A stretch of 48,874 nt of DNA from Clostridiales bacterium (GCA_017649745.1 JAGCGE010000167.1:1-48874), one strand, 5' to 3'. Counted from the first letter of the stretch, positions 9,407 through 16,880 are shown. The notes: a model not told the origin generated them from the sequence alone. Numbers and translations are program-made.

Positions 9407-11051
9407 TATAGAAGGATATTTGGACATAATCCGAACGGCATCTTCAGGTGAATCCGTTCGAGACGCGATCATTCAGTGTATGAATGATATTAACCAGGAC
9501 TCCGCGCTGGAGTTGACAAAGCTTGTCATCACAGGTAAGCTTTCGCAGGTTAACCACTCCTGGAAACCGGGAACGGGTAAGGCATACAGCATGGTATCCC
9601 TTCAGGTGTCCCCGGATGATGGAAGTGATGTACCCACTACCAATACGCTCACATACGAGGAATTCAACGTTAACAACGATACCACTGCTGGTAGGCATGC
9701 TGCTCCAGAGGGTACTGTATACAACGCTGTAAACGTGAATATTGATTTTTCGCAGTACGAGGAGGGAATTGCAGATAATATTACCATATCTGTAGATGAT
9801 CTGGAAGCAGACCATACATATTCTGCTGTAAGTCAAGGCTATAATGCGATGAAGAAGATCACCCTTACTGGTGCTGCTATAGATAAAGCAATAGAGGAAA
9901 AAGGAGGTTCTATTGGACCGGACGGAGCAACATATTATCCTTGTACGTTCTATTCTGATACTGGCAAACAGAGTGTCATGCAAACTGTTAGTGTCAGAGA
10001 AGGAGATGATGCAGCCGCATATATTACCAAGGATCCCACTCCTCCGACAGGTAAAGTTCTTAACGGGTGGTCTCCTGATACTAGAAACGTTAAGAGTAAA
10101 AAGGAGTTCATTCCTAAATGGGCAGATCAGTCTGGTACTCAGGTTGGCGAAATCGCAGATAGCTGGGATGTGATATTTGAATCTGGTAGTGCAACTTACG
10201 GTGTAGGATCCTGGAAGAACGTGGATTTCGTTGGCGGTACAGTTGGTCCTCGTACTTTCTCAAGCGCAGTAAATATTCCAGGTGCACCAGCTTCCGAGCA
10301 ACCTAAGTACGAGTTTCCTAAATTAACATTGATTTCAAAATCAGTACCGTTCATGCAGGTAGCTCAGGGAGAGAGAGGCACTGTGTCTACGTGGGTATCT
10401 ATGGAACCGTTTTATATACTGGCCCGTGATGTTAACAATAATTCATACTACAATCCGGTTCCTTATGGTTATCAGAATGGTAACTATGGTTTCGATTATT
10501 GGGAGACAAGCTATTTTAAACGTGTGCTTAATGAGATCATATTTACACGTCTCGATAGTAGAGTCTCTGCTCACGTGGTTGATGTTACGAAAGCCACAAA
10601 AGGTGCTAAAAGTAATACGGTAACATCAGCTACCATTAATGCTGATGATAATAGCCTGAGCACGCGTACTGCCAACGCTAAGCTTTGGATTCCTTCTTAT
10701 GGTGAGATTCATGGTTTCTATACTACTGAGAACAGGAATTTCAACGGAACCTATAAAGATCCGAACCTATGGATAGATGAACCTGGAAGTATTGATTACT
10801 ATTCCAGATGTCCAGAGTTTGCTGCAATAATAGATCAGCATGCTTTTGCTTTGCCAGAGACAGGTTTTATGGCTTTGCGTACGCAGACTGCAGTTCTTCC
10901 TAGAAATTCAAGTTGGAGAATAGCTCTGACAACCGCTATAATTAGACACGAAGTTGAAAATGAGCATTATTATGGTGGCGGTCCAGATGACATACAGTTA
11001 TTTCAAGCAGGTAGCTCGGTGGTTTACATCGGCTTCTGCCTGAATGCTTAA
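9399..11051 (+). CDS. Baseplate/receptor protein: BppU-like start, InlB-type repeat, lectin-like C-terminus
   Basis: 550 residues; ATG 9399 is preceded by AAGGAGGAGG. Residues ~10-30 carry the VR-x-A-I tail-docking motif. Residues ~178-245 read like an InlB B-repeat (CTFYSDTGKQSV, GKVLNGWSP, FIPKW). The last ~300 residues, with aromatic-rich segments and the end VVYIGFCLNA, resemble the DUF6273/C-type-lectin-like folds of phage host-binding proteins. I see no reverse transcriptase or template repeat, so not a diversity-generating element here. Likely binds the host surface. Confidence 0.6.
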   Translation: MADIEGYLDIIRTASSGESVRDAIIQCMNDINQDSALELTKLVITGKLSQVNHSWKPGTGKAYSMVSLQVSPDDGSDVPTTNTLTYEEFNVNNDTTAGRHAAPEGTVYNAVNVNIDFSQYEEGIADNITISVDDLEADHTYSAVSQGYNAMKKITLTGAAIDKAIEEKGGSIGPDGATYYPCTFYSDTGKQSVMQTVSVREGDDAAAYITKDPTPPTGKVLNGWSPDTRNVKSKKEFIPKWADQSGTQVGEIADSWDVIFESGSATYGVGSWKNVDFVGGTVGPRTFSSAVNIPGAPASEQPKYEFPKLTLISKSVPFMQVAQGERGTVSTWVSMEPFYILARDVNNNSYYNPVPYGYQNGNYGFDYWETSYFKRVLNEIIFTRLDSRVSAHVVDVTKATKGAKSNTVTSATINADDNSLSTRTANAKLWIPSYGEIHGFYTTENRNFNGTYKDPNLWIDEPGSIDYYSRCPEFAAIIDQHAFALPETGFMALRTQTAVLPRNSSWRIALTTAIIRHEVENEHYYGGGPDDIQLFQAGSSVVYIGFCLNA

Positions 11052-11063
11052 GGAGGTATGATG

Positions 11064-11369
11064 ATGGACTTAGAGTATTTAAAAGATCATATTTGCGAGG
11101 AGATCGACGGAGCCAAGGACTACGCTATTAAAGCAATCGAACTGAAACCCATGGCTGCTAATTGGGCAAAGATATTAATCGATATGGCAAACATGGAGCT
11201 CAGTCACGCTACCAGCCTCTATAAGATGTTTGTTGAGTATTACCAGAAGATCGCGGGGAGTTTCAATGAGACTCCCCAATATGTCGAAGAGATGCACAAG
11301 GAAGTAGTCAAGTGCTATTCCCATGGATCCACCGAAGCCAAATTACTCATAGAAATGTACAGTAAATAG
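11064..11369 (+). CDS. Ferritin-like small helical protein
   Basis: 101 residues. Three ATGs follow AGGAGG in a row; the third (11064) has the best spacing. All-helical with EEIDGAKDYA and MELSHATSLY, the spaced Glu/His pattern of small ferritin/rubrerythrin-like phage proteins seen near lysis genes in Clostridia phages. Whether it binds metal is not shown. First gene of a run leading to the holin. Confidence 0.55.
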   Translation: MDLEYLKDHICEEIDGAKDYAIKAIELKPMAANWAKILIDMANMELSHATSLYKMFVEYYQKIAGSFNETPQYVEEMHKEVVKCYSHGSTEAKLLIEMYSK

Positions 11370-11386
11370 GAAAGGAGGATGGAGAA

Positions 11387-11737
11387 ATGGAAACCTGGCT
11401 TACTATGGTTGTGACCATTGTCTGTGCGATATTTTCGTCAACGGGTATTTGGGCGTTGATTCAAAGACGCGCAGAGAAGAAAGACGCTAAGACTCAAATG
11501 ATATTAGGTCTAGGTCACGACCGCATCATTCATTTATGTAAGTTCTATATCGAGCAGGGCTGGATCAGCGCTGACGACTATGAGAACTTGCATGAATACC
11601 TTTACAGACCTTATGAAGCTATGGGAGGAAATGGGACTGCAAAACGTCTTATGGACGAAGTAACAAAACTCCCGATGAAGAACCGCTCAGACACTGTTCC
11701 TAGGAAAGAGAATTTCGAGGAGATTGTTCATGTCTAA
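11387..11737 (+). CDS. Membrane-anchored lysis-region protein
   Basis: 116 residues. One N-terminal membrane helix (WLTMVVTIVCAIFSSTGIWAL), then a basic helical domain (RIIHLCKFYIEQGWISADDY). Proteins of this layout lie next to holins in Clostridia phages. It could be a holin partner or lysis regulator. It overlaps the next gene by 8 bases. Confidence 0.55.
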   Translation: METWLTMVVTIVCAIFSSTGIWALIQRRAEKKDAKTQMILGLGHDRIIHLCKFYIEQGWISADDYENLHEYLYRPYEAMGGNGTAKRLMDEVTKLPMKNRSDTVPRKENFEEIVHV

Positions 11738-11957
11738 AAAGAAAAAATTGCACGGACTAGATATTTATGTCATCTTTTCTATTGCTGCGTTGGTTATTTA
11801 CACTATTGTGTCTCAGTTTATAGCGGTTAGGACCGGTATGACGTTAGACACACTAACAACTTGTTTCTTTGGCTTCTTCGGTGGAGAGATAGTAACTTGC
11901 GCATTAATAAAGATATTTAAGCTTAAGGAGAACAAGAAGGAGGGACCTGTAGGATGA
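11730..11957 (+). CDS. Small two-helix membrane protein, holin-like
   Basis: 75 residues. ATG 11730 chosen because CGAGGAGA lies upstream; an upstream in-frame TTG is less likely. Basic start (MSKKKK), two hydrophobic helices (YVIFSIAALVIYTIV and CFFGFFGGEIVTCALI), basic end. Small two-helix layout in the lysis operon suggests a second holin or an antiholin. The end overlaps the next start in ATGA. Confidence 0.5.
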   Translation: MSKKKKLHGLDIYVIFSIAALVIYTIVSQFIAVRTGMTLDTLTTCFFGFFGGEIVTCALIKIFKLKENKKEGPVG

Positions 11958-12292
11958 ATGAAGTAACTTTTCTAATTCTTAAGATAATTGTGTCAGTATC
12001 TATAGCACTTATTACGACTTTTCTGATCCCTTTCATAAGAAGTCAGACGAAGACGAAGCAGCAGGAGGAGCTCCTGAAGATTGTTCAGGTAGCAGTCCAG
12101 GCAGCAGAACAGACTCTGACTGGTGGAGAAGTTAAGAAGGAAGATGTTCTTAGGTTTATGACGGACTGGCTCGCTAAGAGAGGAATTCATATTAGTGACG
12201 AGCAGCTTGACAAGTTGATCGAGTCTGCGGTCTTCGCTATGAACGCCTCCCTCAAACCTGTCGAGGTTGACAGCAGCGATAAAGAGCAGTAA
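11954..12292 (+). CDS. Phage holin, LLH family
   Basis: 112 residues. N-terminal membrane helix (ILKIIVSVSIALITTFLIPF), then an amphipathic Gln-rich helix and a compact domain (VQVAVQAAEQTLTG, DQLDKLIESAVFAMN). This is the recognisable layout of the LL-H phage holin family, which permeabilises the membrane for lysis. No endolysin is present in the window; it presumably lies outside it. Translationally coupled (ATGA) to the gene before. Confidence 0.75.
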   Translation: MNEVTFLILKIIVSVSIALITTFLIPFIRSQTKTKQQEELLKIVQVAVQAAEQTLTGGEVKKEDVLRFMTDWLAKRGIHISDEQLDKLIESAVFAMNASLKPVEVDSSDKEQ

Positions 12293-12502
12293 AGTGTACA
12301 TAGTTCGTACATTATTCCTACATTTTGGAGCGCTGAAAGTCTGCTAGAGATTGATATTCTTGCATTCCTTGAAAAGCTCACAAATTAGACATATTTTCTT
12401 CACTTACCCTACAATCAAGTAGGTATCGCATATTTTCAGGCGCTTTAGAGTTAATTAAAGGTGTAGGAGTGTAGGAGATAGCAGTTTACTCCTACACTAT
12501 TC
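12293..12502. other. Probable attP region between holin and integrase
   Basis: 210 non-coding bases between two convergent genes. It holds several copies of GTGTAGGAG/TCCTACAC (see separate repeat), a near palindrome TACCCTAC-AATCAA-GTAGGTA around 12406-12425, and three ATATT motifs. Tyrosine integrases usually sit beside their attP site with arm-type repeats, so this is the likely site. The core cannot be fixed without the host junction. Confidence 0.5.
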
Positions 12503-12508
12503 CTACAC
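12461..12508. repeat. Arm-type repeats at the 3' end of the integrase gene
   Basis: Two overlapping GTGTAGGAG copies (12461-12469, 12469-12477) face two inverted copies (CTCCTACAC 12489-12497, TTCCTACAC 12500-12508). The integrase TAG stop codon lies inside the last copy. The same word recurs upstream of the gene at 13762-13794, as expected for integrase or excisionase arm sites. Confidence 0.6.
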
Positions 12509-13723
12509 TTTAATCTTCTCCAATTCACTACGGAGCCATTCAGGATCGCGATCGGTGTAGACGTCTTCTGTCAGATCCTTTATCACATGCCCAACAAGAT
12601 ATTTGATAGCGTACTCATCTACGCCGTAGTATTTAGCCATGCTAACAAACTGCTTACGGCAATCGTGGGGTGTATGCTTAGGATCTAACTCCAGACGCTT
12701 GATATTTGCGTCGAAGCTCCGTTTGTAATTATTGTAGTTGGGGACTTGTACCTGACCCGCACGTTCAAAACAGAAAAGATATTCACTTCCAAGCTCTTTA
12801 GCTTTTGCATACCGCGCTTTGACAAAGTCAAAAATCGCAGGATGGATGGGAACAGTCCGGTTCTTACCAGCATCTGTCTTGCAACCTCCGGTGAAGGTCC
12901 TATTCTCAAGATCCACGTCGGATATTTTCAGATCACACAACTCAGCTGGCCTCCAACCCGAATAGCATTCGATCAGGATCATGTCAACACGATCCACAGA
13001 GGAATATTCCCAAAGTGTACCAATCTCGGCATCCGTAAATGTAGCGTGACTCCTCTTCACAGTACTTATCGCTTTGGATATTTCCTTGTCCAGTTTGAAC
13101 GATCTGGCTATATTTTTGTCGACTATTTCATACTCCACAGCATAATCGAGCATTTTGGAAAGTAGCGTTTTAATATACAGCTGTCTACGATCACCAGCAT
13201 GGATCTCTTTTCCTCTAAACTCCACAGTGGCCTCTTTCATGCAAGCTTTTATGTGATGTATTCGGAGTTCTATGACTGGAAGATCATACACCTCCTTACA
13301 GAAATTCCAGGCAGCTTCATATTGGATGATCGTTCCATGTGCTACGGTCTTGTAGAATGACTCGGACCACCTTTCATATAGCTCTTTAAGAGTGATGTTT
13401 TCGTCAAGTCGGTATGGGCTTCGATTAAAAGCAACAAGAGCTGCATAGGCGTCATTGTACGTCTTAAAATAGCTTTCCGGTTTTAACGGTTTACATATTG
13501 GTCTGCCGGTATCTGTCTTGCCGATACAGACCATTGCACGAAACGGCTTTCTTAAGTTACGGCCTTTGATCTCGGATATTTGTCCGAAGCCGTTAGGAAG
13601 TCGTCTCTTTTTGGACGTGCGTTGGCGCGCAGGGATATTCTGCTTAAAAGGATAGCCACAGTGGGGACAGCTGTATGCCTTGTCACTCACTTGTAATGCG
13701 CATTCAGGACAGTTCATCAACAT
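12503..13723 (-). CDS. int: Tyrosine-family integrase with N-terminal zinc ribbon
   Basis: 406 residues from the ATG at 13723, chosen because GGAGGG (inside the codons after an earlier in-frame ATG at 13738) lies seven bases before it. A zinc ribbon (CPEC..CPHC, residues 5-22) precedes an AP2-like arm-binding region, the SAM-like core-binding domain and the catalytic domain. Catalytic residues: R258 (GWRPAEL), K282 (CKTDAGKNR), H353 and R356 (HTPHDCRK), H379 (VGHVIKD), Y389 (EDVYTDRD). It catalyses site-specific integration and excision. The only leftward gene here. GATATT occurs seven times on its antisense strand and none on its sense strand. Confidence 0.95.
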   Translation of the reverse strand: MLMNCPECALQVSDKAYSCPHCGYPFKQNIPARQRTSKKRRLPNGFGQISEIKGRNLRKPFRAMVCIGKTDTGRPICKPLKPESYFKTYNDAYAALVAFNRSPYRLDENITLKELYERWSESFYKTVAHGTIIQYEAAWNFCKEVYDLPVIELRIHHIKACMKEATVEFRGKEIHAGDRRQLYIKTLLSKMLDYAVEYEIVDKNIARSFKLDKEISKAISTVKRSHATFTDAEIGTLWEYSSVDRVDMILIECYSGWRPAELCDLKISDVDLENRTFTGGCKTDAGKNRTVPIHPAIFDFVKARYAKAKELGSEYLFCFERAGQVQVPNYNNYKRSFDANIKRLELDPKHTPHDCRKQFVSMAKYYGVDEYAIKYLVGHVIKDLTEDVYTDRDPEWLRSELEKIKV

Positions 13724-13753
13724 ATCGTTACCCTCCATTAAGACAGGTCAATG

Positions 13754-13794
13754 TTATACCAGAGTGTAGGAGTTGTCAAGATTCCTACACTCTG
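13754..13794 (-). promoter_or_regulatory. Integrase promoter overlapped by inverted repeat operator
   Basis: On the minus strand TTGACA (13775-13780) and TATAAC (13754-13759) are 15 bases apart, upstream of the integrase. A perfect 11-bp inverted repeat (AGAGTGTAGGA 13762-13772 and TCCTACACTCT 13784-13794) flanks the -35 box. This suggests autoregulation by the integrase or control by the excisionase-like protein encoded next. Confidence 0.6.
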
Positions 13795-13896
13795 AATTGG
13801 CCTAACCTTTCATTATCTAACAGTTCTAGAACAAATAGTAGTCTTGTAATAAAAATGTTTTAGGCTAGCATAGATATTTGAAAGGAGGTACTAAGA

Positions 13897-14139
13897 ATGG
13901 AGTTCACTAATGGATCAGTACCAGTCACAGTAGTCGCCAGGATCTATGGCAAGGATGCATGTTGGGTGAGAGCTGGAATCATTACTGGATATTTACCCAT
14001 AGGCACAGCCACAAGAAAAGGCAAGCCCATTTCAAGTATTGAACAAATGAATAGTCGCTTTGGCAGGATCAACTATTACATCTCGCCTAAGAAACTATAC
14101 GAGGAAACCGGATATATTTGGAAGGGAGAAAAGCAATGA
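13897..14139 (+). CDS. Excisionase-like DNA-binding protein
   Basis: 80 residues with AAAGGAGG upstream. VARIYGKDACWVRAGI is a winged-helix/MerR-like helix-turn-helix typical of a widespread Clostridia phage and mobile-element protein, followed by RINYYISPKKLYEETGYIWKG. Divergent from the integrase and close to the arm repeats, so an excisionase or directionality factor is likely. Its end overlaps the next gene in ATGAG. Confidence 0.65.
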   Translation: MEFTNGSVPVTVVARIYGKDACWVRAGIITGYLPIGTATRKGKPISSIEQMNSRFGRINYYISPKKLYEETGYIWKGEKQ

Positions 14140-14549
14140 GCACAGTATTACGACCTGAGCTATCGGAGAAGAACAAGTACTACATAAGCAAGCAAAGATA
14201 TTACGAGCTTAAGCACTTCTGCCTGCAGTATCACGAGTGGAAGATGGGACTGCAGGAGCTAGATATTTACCCCAGGATAGACAATGGGGAAAGAGTCCTG
14301 ATCGGGGACGTAGCCAAGCCGGTTGAGATGCTGGCTGAAATGAGGGGAAGATATTTACAGAACATGGATCTGGTTGAGAAGACTGCGCAGGAAGCGGACA
14401 AGGATATTTGGAAGTTCATCCTGATTGGTGTAACTGAAGGAGTTGCATACGAGTTTCTCTATTCCAGATTGGAAATACCATGCAGCAAAGATATTTACTA
14501 TGATCGTTACCGGCGCTTCTTTTGGTTATTAGATAATGCGCGAAAATAG
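14136..14549 (+). CDS. ArpU/RinA-like transcription regulator
   Basis: 137 residues from ATG 14136 (GGGAG upstream). Helical N-terminal part (YYISKQRYYELKHFCLQY). The C-terminal part (YSRLEIPCSKDIYYDRYRRF) resembles the sigma region 4-like helix-turn-helix of ArpU/RinA-type late regulators ('iPcs..tYY..yrkFf'). Such proteins activate late genes in Firmicutes phages. It could act on the unusual promoters found just downstream; that link is inference. Confidence 0.5.
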   Translation: MSTVLRPELSEKNKYYISKQRYYELKHFCLQYHEWKMGLQELDIYPRIDNGERVLIGDVAKPVEMLAEMRGRYLQNMDLVEKTAQEADKDIWKFILIGVTEGVAYEFLYSRLEIPCSKDIYYDRYRRFFWLLDNARK

Positions 14550-14577
14550 CAAACCTCTTTATGAAGGAGGTGATACT

Positions 14578-14751
14578 ATGCGTAAAAAGATATTACGTTG
14601 GGTAGCAAGCAAAATCACTATCGGTGACGTTATCTATGTCATGAGTAAAATTATGAAAAGAGATAGAGTCAAGGTAGTTGAATTTGACGTGACCAGCGGC
14701 AGTAAAACTATGACTGGTAAAGCTTACTGGATTAAGAAGGAACGAGCCTGA
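14578..14751 (+). CDS. Small basic protein
   Basis: 57 residues from ATG 14578, chosen for AAGGAGGTG upstream; an in-frame ATG at 14536 lacks a site. Basic (MRKKILRWVASKITIGDVI), ending GKAYWIKKERA. No family recognised. The stop sits at the edge of the following terminator hairpin. Confidence 0.55.
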   Translation: MRKKILRWVASKITIGDVIYVMSKIMKRDRVKVVEFDVTSGSKTMTGKAYWIKKERA

Positions 14752-14773
14752 TATTTAGGCTCTTTTCTTTTTT
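14744..14773 (+). terminator. Terminator with GATATT in the loop
   Basis: GAGCC and GGCTC pair over the loop TGATATTTA, then a T run leads directly into the next promoter. Confidence 0.85.
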
Positions 14774-14800
14774 GCGCAAAAAATGCAATTTCTTTAATGG
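14774..14800 (+). promoter_or_regulatory. CGC-N15 promoter 1 (before the structured RNA)
   Basis: CGC 14775-14777, 15-base spacer (AAAAAATGCAATTTC), hexamer TTTAAT 14793-14798, then GG. Confidence 0.7.
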
Positions 14801-14802
14801 AA

Positions 14803-14931
14803 GAAGTAGCAGTAATGAGTCCTGGGGGAAGGTCCCAGCACCTGAGACGGTGTCATATAAGAACTAAGACCGAGCGGATCTCGGGCAGGAAATGAACTGT
14901 ATAAGACTACACTTCCTTTTATTTTTTTTTT
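14803..14931 (+). ncRNA. Structured small RNA of unknown family
   Basis: No open reading frame lies between a promoter (14774) and a terminator hairpin, and the interval folds well. Helices: ATGA/TCAT (14815-14818 with 14853-14856) encloses CTGGG/CCCAG (14822-14838) and CACC/GGTG (14839-14852), stacked end to end like a junction. CCGAG/CTCGG (14870-14884) follows, then the terminator. About 125 nt. I do not recognise the family. A regulatory RNA acting on host or phage, or a decoy, are possible. Confidence 0.6.
14888..14931 (+). terminator. Terminator of the structured RNA
   Basis: GGAAATG (14888-14894) pairs with CACTTCC (14910-14916) with one mismatch and an inner TGTA/TACA helix, then a long T-rich tract. 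Confidence 0.75.
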
Positions 14932-14975
14932 AATTCAGTACGCAGGTGACCGTTTTTAATGATATTTTGGTAAAA

Positions 14976-15001
14976 CGCACATTATACAAGTGCTTTTATG
15001 G
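14976..15001 (+). promoter_or_regulatory. CGC-N15 promoter 2
   Basis: CGC 14976-14978, 15-base spacer (ACATTATACAAGTGC), TTTTAT 14994-14999, then GG. It precedes the coiled-coil membrane gene at 15039. Confidence 0.7.
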
Positions 15002-15038
15002 TAAAAATTAACTTCCAGTTAAGAAAGGAGCGAACAAA

Positions 15039-15503
15039 ATGGAAGAAAGCAACGAAATTGTAGATTTGAGTGAACTGTTAAAGAACGAAATAGCAGCTCA
15101 AATAATCTACCTGGGTGAACTTGATCCAGGAACCGAAAAACATAGTGCAGCCGTAACAGATATTACGAAACTGTACAACGCTTACAACAGTATGTTAGAA
15201 ACAGAAGGACGTTATCAGACTGGAATGGCTGAACTCGAGCAAAAGCAGAAACAATTTGAGAAAGAATTAGAGCTTAAACTTAAGCAGCTCGAAGAAGAAC
15301 GCGAAGCTCGTGCAGCCGAGAAGAAGAAGTCTTTCTGGGAAAACATATGGAAAGGTGTTGATACAGGTGCAAAATTAGGATGTGCCGCACTACCCTTGTG
15401 GTTCTGGGGACGTATGTTTATCACCGGGTTGAAATATGAGGAAAAAGGTACTATCAGTTCACAAATGAACAGATGGATAATTCCAAAGGTGTTCAAGCCG
15501 TAA
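15039..15503 (+). CDS. Coiled-coil membrane protein
   Basis: 154 residues, GAAAGGAG upstream. An acidic N-terminal helix region, a long charged coiled coil (about 65-105: MAELEQKQKQFEKELE...), then a hydrophobic segment (LGCAALPLWFWGRMFI), and a basic end. Conserved in form among Clostridia phage early genes. A membrane-tethered coiled coil might remodel or shield host functions; function unknown. Own promoter and terminator. Confidence 0.6.
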   Translation: MEESNEIVDLSELLKNEIAAQIIYLGELDPGTEKHSAAVTDITKLYNAYNSMLETEGRYQTGMAELEQKQKQFEKELELKLKQLEEEREARAAEKKKSFWENIWKGVDTGAKLGCAALPLWFWGRMFITGLKYEEKGTISSQMNRWIIPKVFKP

Positions 15504-15529
15504 GACTGGAGTAAAGAACCGAAAGAACG

Positions 15530-15560
15530 GGGCGCAGCAATAACGTGCCCTTTTCTTTTT
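15530..15560 (+). terminator. Terminator with AGCAA loop
   Basis: GGGCGC pairs with GTGCCC (one G-T) over a loop containing AGCAA; then TTTTCTTTTT. Related hairpins stand at 16200 and 17769. Confidence 0.8.
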
Positions 15561-15587
15561 GCGCGGATATTTCATCTCCTTATATGA
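15561..15587 (+). promoter_or_regulatory. CGC-N15 promoter 3
   Basis: CGC 15562-15564, spacer GGATATTTCATCTCC (15), TTATAT 15580-15585, then G. The spacer holds GATATTT. Confidence 0.75.
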
Positions 15588-15612
15588 AGAATCTTCAGAA
15601 AGGAGGATCATC

Positions 15613-15828
15613 ATGGAGGAAGAAATGCGAGCAAAAGCAGGTAGACATAGTTTATTAGTAAGAATTATTCGCAGATTGATCAGGAAACATGTTGGGGTTG
15701 AAATAGATCCCAGAATAAATGAATTCCAGGTTTTAAATGACGGCGAAAATTCTCAGATACATGTGGACCTTATTGTAAACATGACCACACGAGATTTTGA
15801 GAAGATTCTCGAAAAGATAGGGCTGTAA
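15613..15828 (+). CDS. Small early protein
   Basis: 71 residues from ATG 15613 (AAAGGAGG upstream). A basic N-terminal helix (LLVRIIRRLIRKHVG), then alternating beta strands (IHVDLIVNMTTRDFEKIL). No family recognised. Monocistronic, between promoter 3 and a terminator whose hairpin contains the stop codon. Confidence 0.55.
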   Translation: MEEEMRAKAGRHSLLVRIIRRLIRKHVGVEIDPRINEFQVLNDGENSQIHVDLIVNMTTRDFEKILEKIGL

Positions 15829-15847
15829 TGGCCCTTTTCTTTTTCTT
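15820..15847 (+). terminator. Terminator overlapping a stop codon
   Basis: GGGC and GCCC pair around TGTAATG; the upstream gene's TAA is in the loop. T-rich tract follows. Confidence 0.75.
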
Positions 15848-15873
15848 CGCATATTTTACACACCTCTTTATAG
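15846..15873 (+). promoter_or_regulatory. CGC-N15 promoter 4
   Basis: CGC 15848-15850, spacer ATATTTTACACACCT (15), CTTTAT 15866-15871, followed by A. Confidence 0.75.
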
Positions 15874-15901
15874 AAACTATAAACCTTATGGAGGGATATT
15901 T

Positions 15902-16183
15902 ATGAAACTTGTAGAATTAATGGACAAATATTGGGAAACACACGAAGCTGTGTCGGAAGAAGAAGGATATTCCTGGCTAGAGCCGAATGATGAGGACGGA
16001 ATTGAAATGATGAAGGCTATATGGGACGACGATAACGGTCTTTTTATAGGAAGTCATTTTAGATCAGAAGTCCTTCAAGCAGTAAGACAGGCCGGATATT
16101 TTGTAAGAGTAACCGAAAGAGACAGCTTCGGTATCCTGATGGTAATGATTGGCAAGGACGGAAAGTATCTAAGTGTGGGTTGA
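15902..16183 (+). CDS. Small acidic early protein
   Basis: 93 residues; the ribosome site GGAGGGATATTT contains the GATATT motif. Acidic N-terminal half (SEEEGYSWLEPNDEDG), then FFIGSHFR-like strands and a C-terminal beta hairpin. No family recognised. Own promoter and terminator. Confidence 0.55.
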   Translation: MKLVELMDKYWETHEAVSEEEGYSWLEPNDEDGIEMMKAIWDDDNGLFIGSHFRSEVLQAVRQAGYFVRVTERDSFGILMVMIGKDGKYLSVG

Positions 16184-16199
16184 TATTTTCAAAAACAGA

Positions 16200-16229
16200 G
16201 GGCGTAAGCAACACGCGCCCTTAGGTTTT
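16200..16229 (+). terminator. Terminator with AGCAA loop
   Basis: GGGCG (16200-16204) pairs with CGCCC (16216-16220); short T-rich tail (TTAGGTTTT). Confidence 0.65.
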
Positions 16230-16256
16230 GCGCGAAATTTACAACTCTCTTTATGA
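16229..16256 (+). promoter_or_regulatory. CGC-N15 promoter 5
   Basis: CGC 16231-16233, spacer GAAATTTACAACTCT (15), CTTTAT 16249-16254, then G. Confidence 0.75.
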
Positions 16257-16288
16257 ACAATAATACCTATAATAAGGAGGGTACAAAT

Positions 16289-16447
16289 ATGAATAAAACT
16301 AAGATGAATGTTAAGATATGGAATGACAGAATTGGCAGCATCATGAGACGTGATATTCTGAGAGGGAAGTTTCTCGATCAGATAAACGAACGTGATTTCC
16401 ACAATCTGTACATCCGGTATGGCATCAAGGTAGTTAAAGTTGATTGA
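16289..16447 (+). CDS. Very small basic early protein
   Basis: 52 residues from ATG 16289 (AAGGAGGG upstream). An earlier in-frame ATG at 16253 overlaps the promoter -10 and is excluded. Basic and helical (MNVKIWNDRIGSIMRRDILR). No family recognised. Confidence 0.5.
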   Translation: MNKTKMNVKIWNDRIGSIMRRDILRGKFLDQINERDFHNLYIRYGIKVVKVD

Positions 16448-16484
16448 TGTAAACAACTGAATAAGGTGTAGGTTCAAAAAAGGG

Positions 16485-16515
16485 AGCCCTGAAATCTAGG
16501 GCTTTTCTTTTTCTT
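16485..16515 (+). terminator. Terminator
   Basis: AGCCCT and AGGGCT pair over GAAATCT; T-rich tract follows. Nearly identical to the next terminator at 16826. Confidence 0.85.
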
Positions 16516-16541
16516 CGCATGTTTTGCATATCTCTTTATGA
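16514..16541 (+). promoter_or_regulatory. CGC-N15 promoter 6
   Basis: CGC 16516-16518, spacer ATGTTTTGCATATCT (15), CTTTAT 16534-16539, then G. Confidence 0.75.
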
Positions 16542-16578
16542 ATAAAACTAACCTTTTAGCAAGAAAGGAGAAGACAAA

Positions 16579-16833
16579 ATGAATAAAGAGAAAGCACAGT
16601 TGTTAGCTGAGAAATTTGAGGCATTGTATTCGTTAATGAACGAAGTAAGAGAGGACCTCGATAAACTCGTGAAAGAAAGCGAGTTTACAGAAGGGGTACA
16701 TTTCCTTGCCGACGTTCTTTATGGCGAATTAAAGATCTCATTCCCGGAAGCGCAGCAGTGGTTTGACGACATTATTTATACGTTAAAAACTGGCGAAGCA
16801 CCGGAGGTTAGTGATGAGGAAGACGAGCCCTAA
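16579..16833 (+). CDS. Small acidic helical early protein
   Basis: 84 residues, GAAAGGAG upstream. Helical throughout (KAQLLAEKFEALYSLMNEV; WFDDIIYTLKTG) with an acidic tail (SDEEDEP). Size and charge resemble small phage inhibitors of host enzymes or DNA mimics, but no family is recognised. Its stop lies in the terminator stem. Confidence 0.55.
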   Translation: MNKEKAQLLAEKFEALYSLMNEVREDLDKLVKESEFTEGVHFLADVLYGELKISFPEAQQWFDDIIYTLKTGEAPEVSDEEDEP

Positions 16834-16854
16834 AATCTAGGGCTTTTCTTTTTT
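16826..16854 (+). terminator. Terminator overlapping a stop codon
   Basis: AGCCCT (16826-16831) pairs with AGGGCT (16839-16844) over a 7-base loop; T-rich tract. Confidence 0.85.
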
Positions 16855-16880
16855 CGCAAAATATTCAAATCCTATAATGA
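16853..16880 (+). promoter_or_regulatory. CGC-N15 promoter 7
   Basis: CGC 16855-16857, spacer AAAATATTCAAATCC (15), TATAAT 16873-16878, then G: the best -10 match of the set. Confidence 0.8.

Noticed and set aside
9399..11051. Diversity-generating retroelement target
   Set aside because: The C-terminus is lectin-like, but no reverse transcriptase or template repeat is visible in the window.
12429..12453. CGCATATTTTCAGGCGCTTTAGAG as a rightward promoter
   Set aside because: The hexamer at 15 bases (TTAGAG) is poor and the sequence leads only into antisense of the integrase; it remains a weak possibility.
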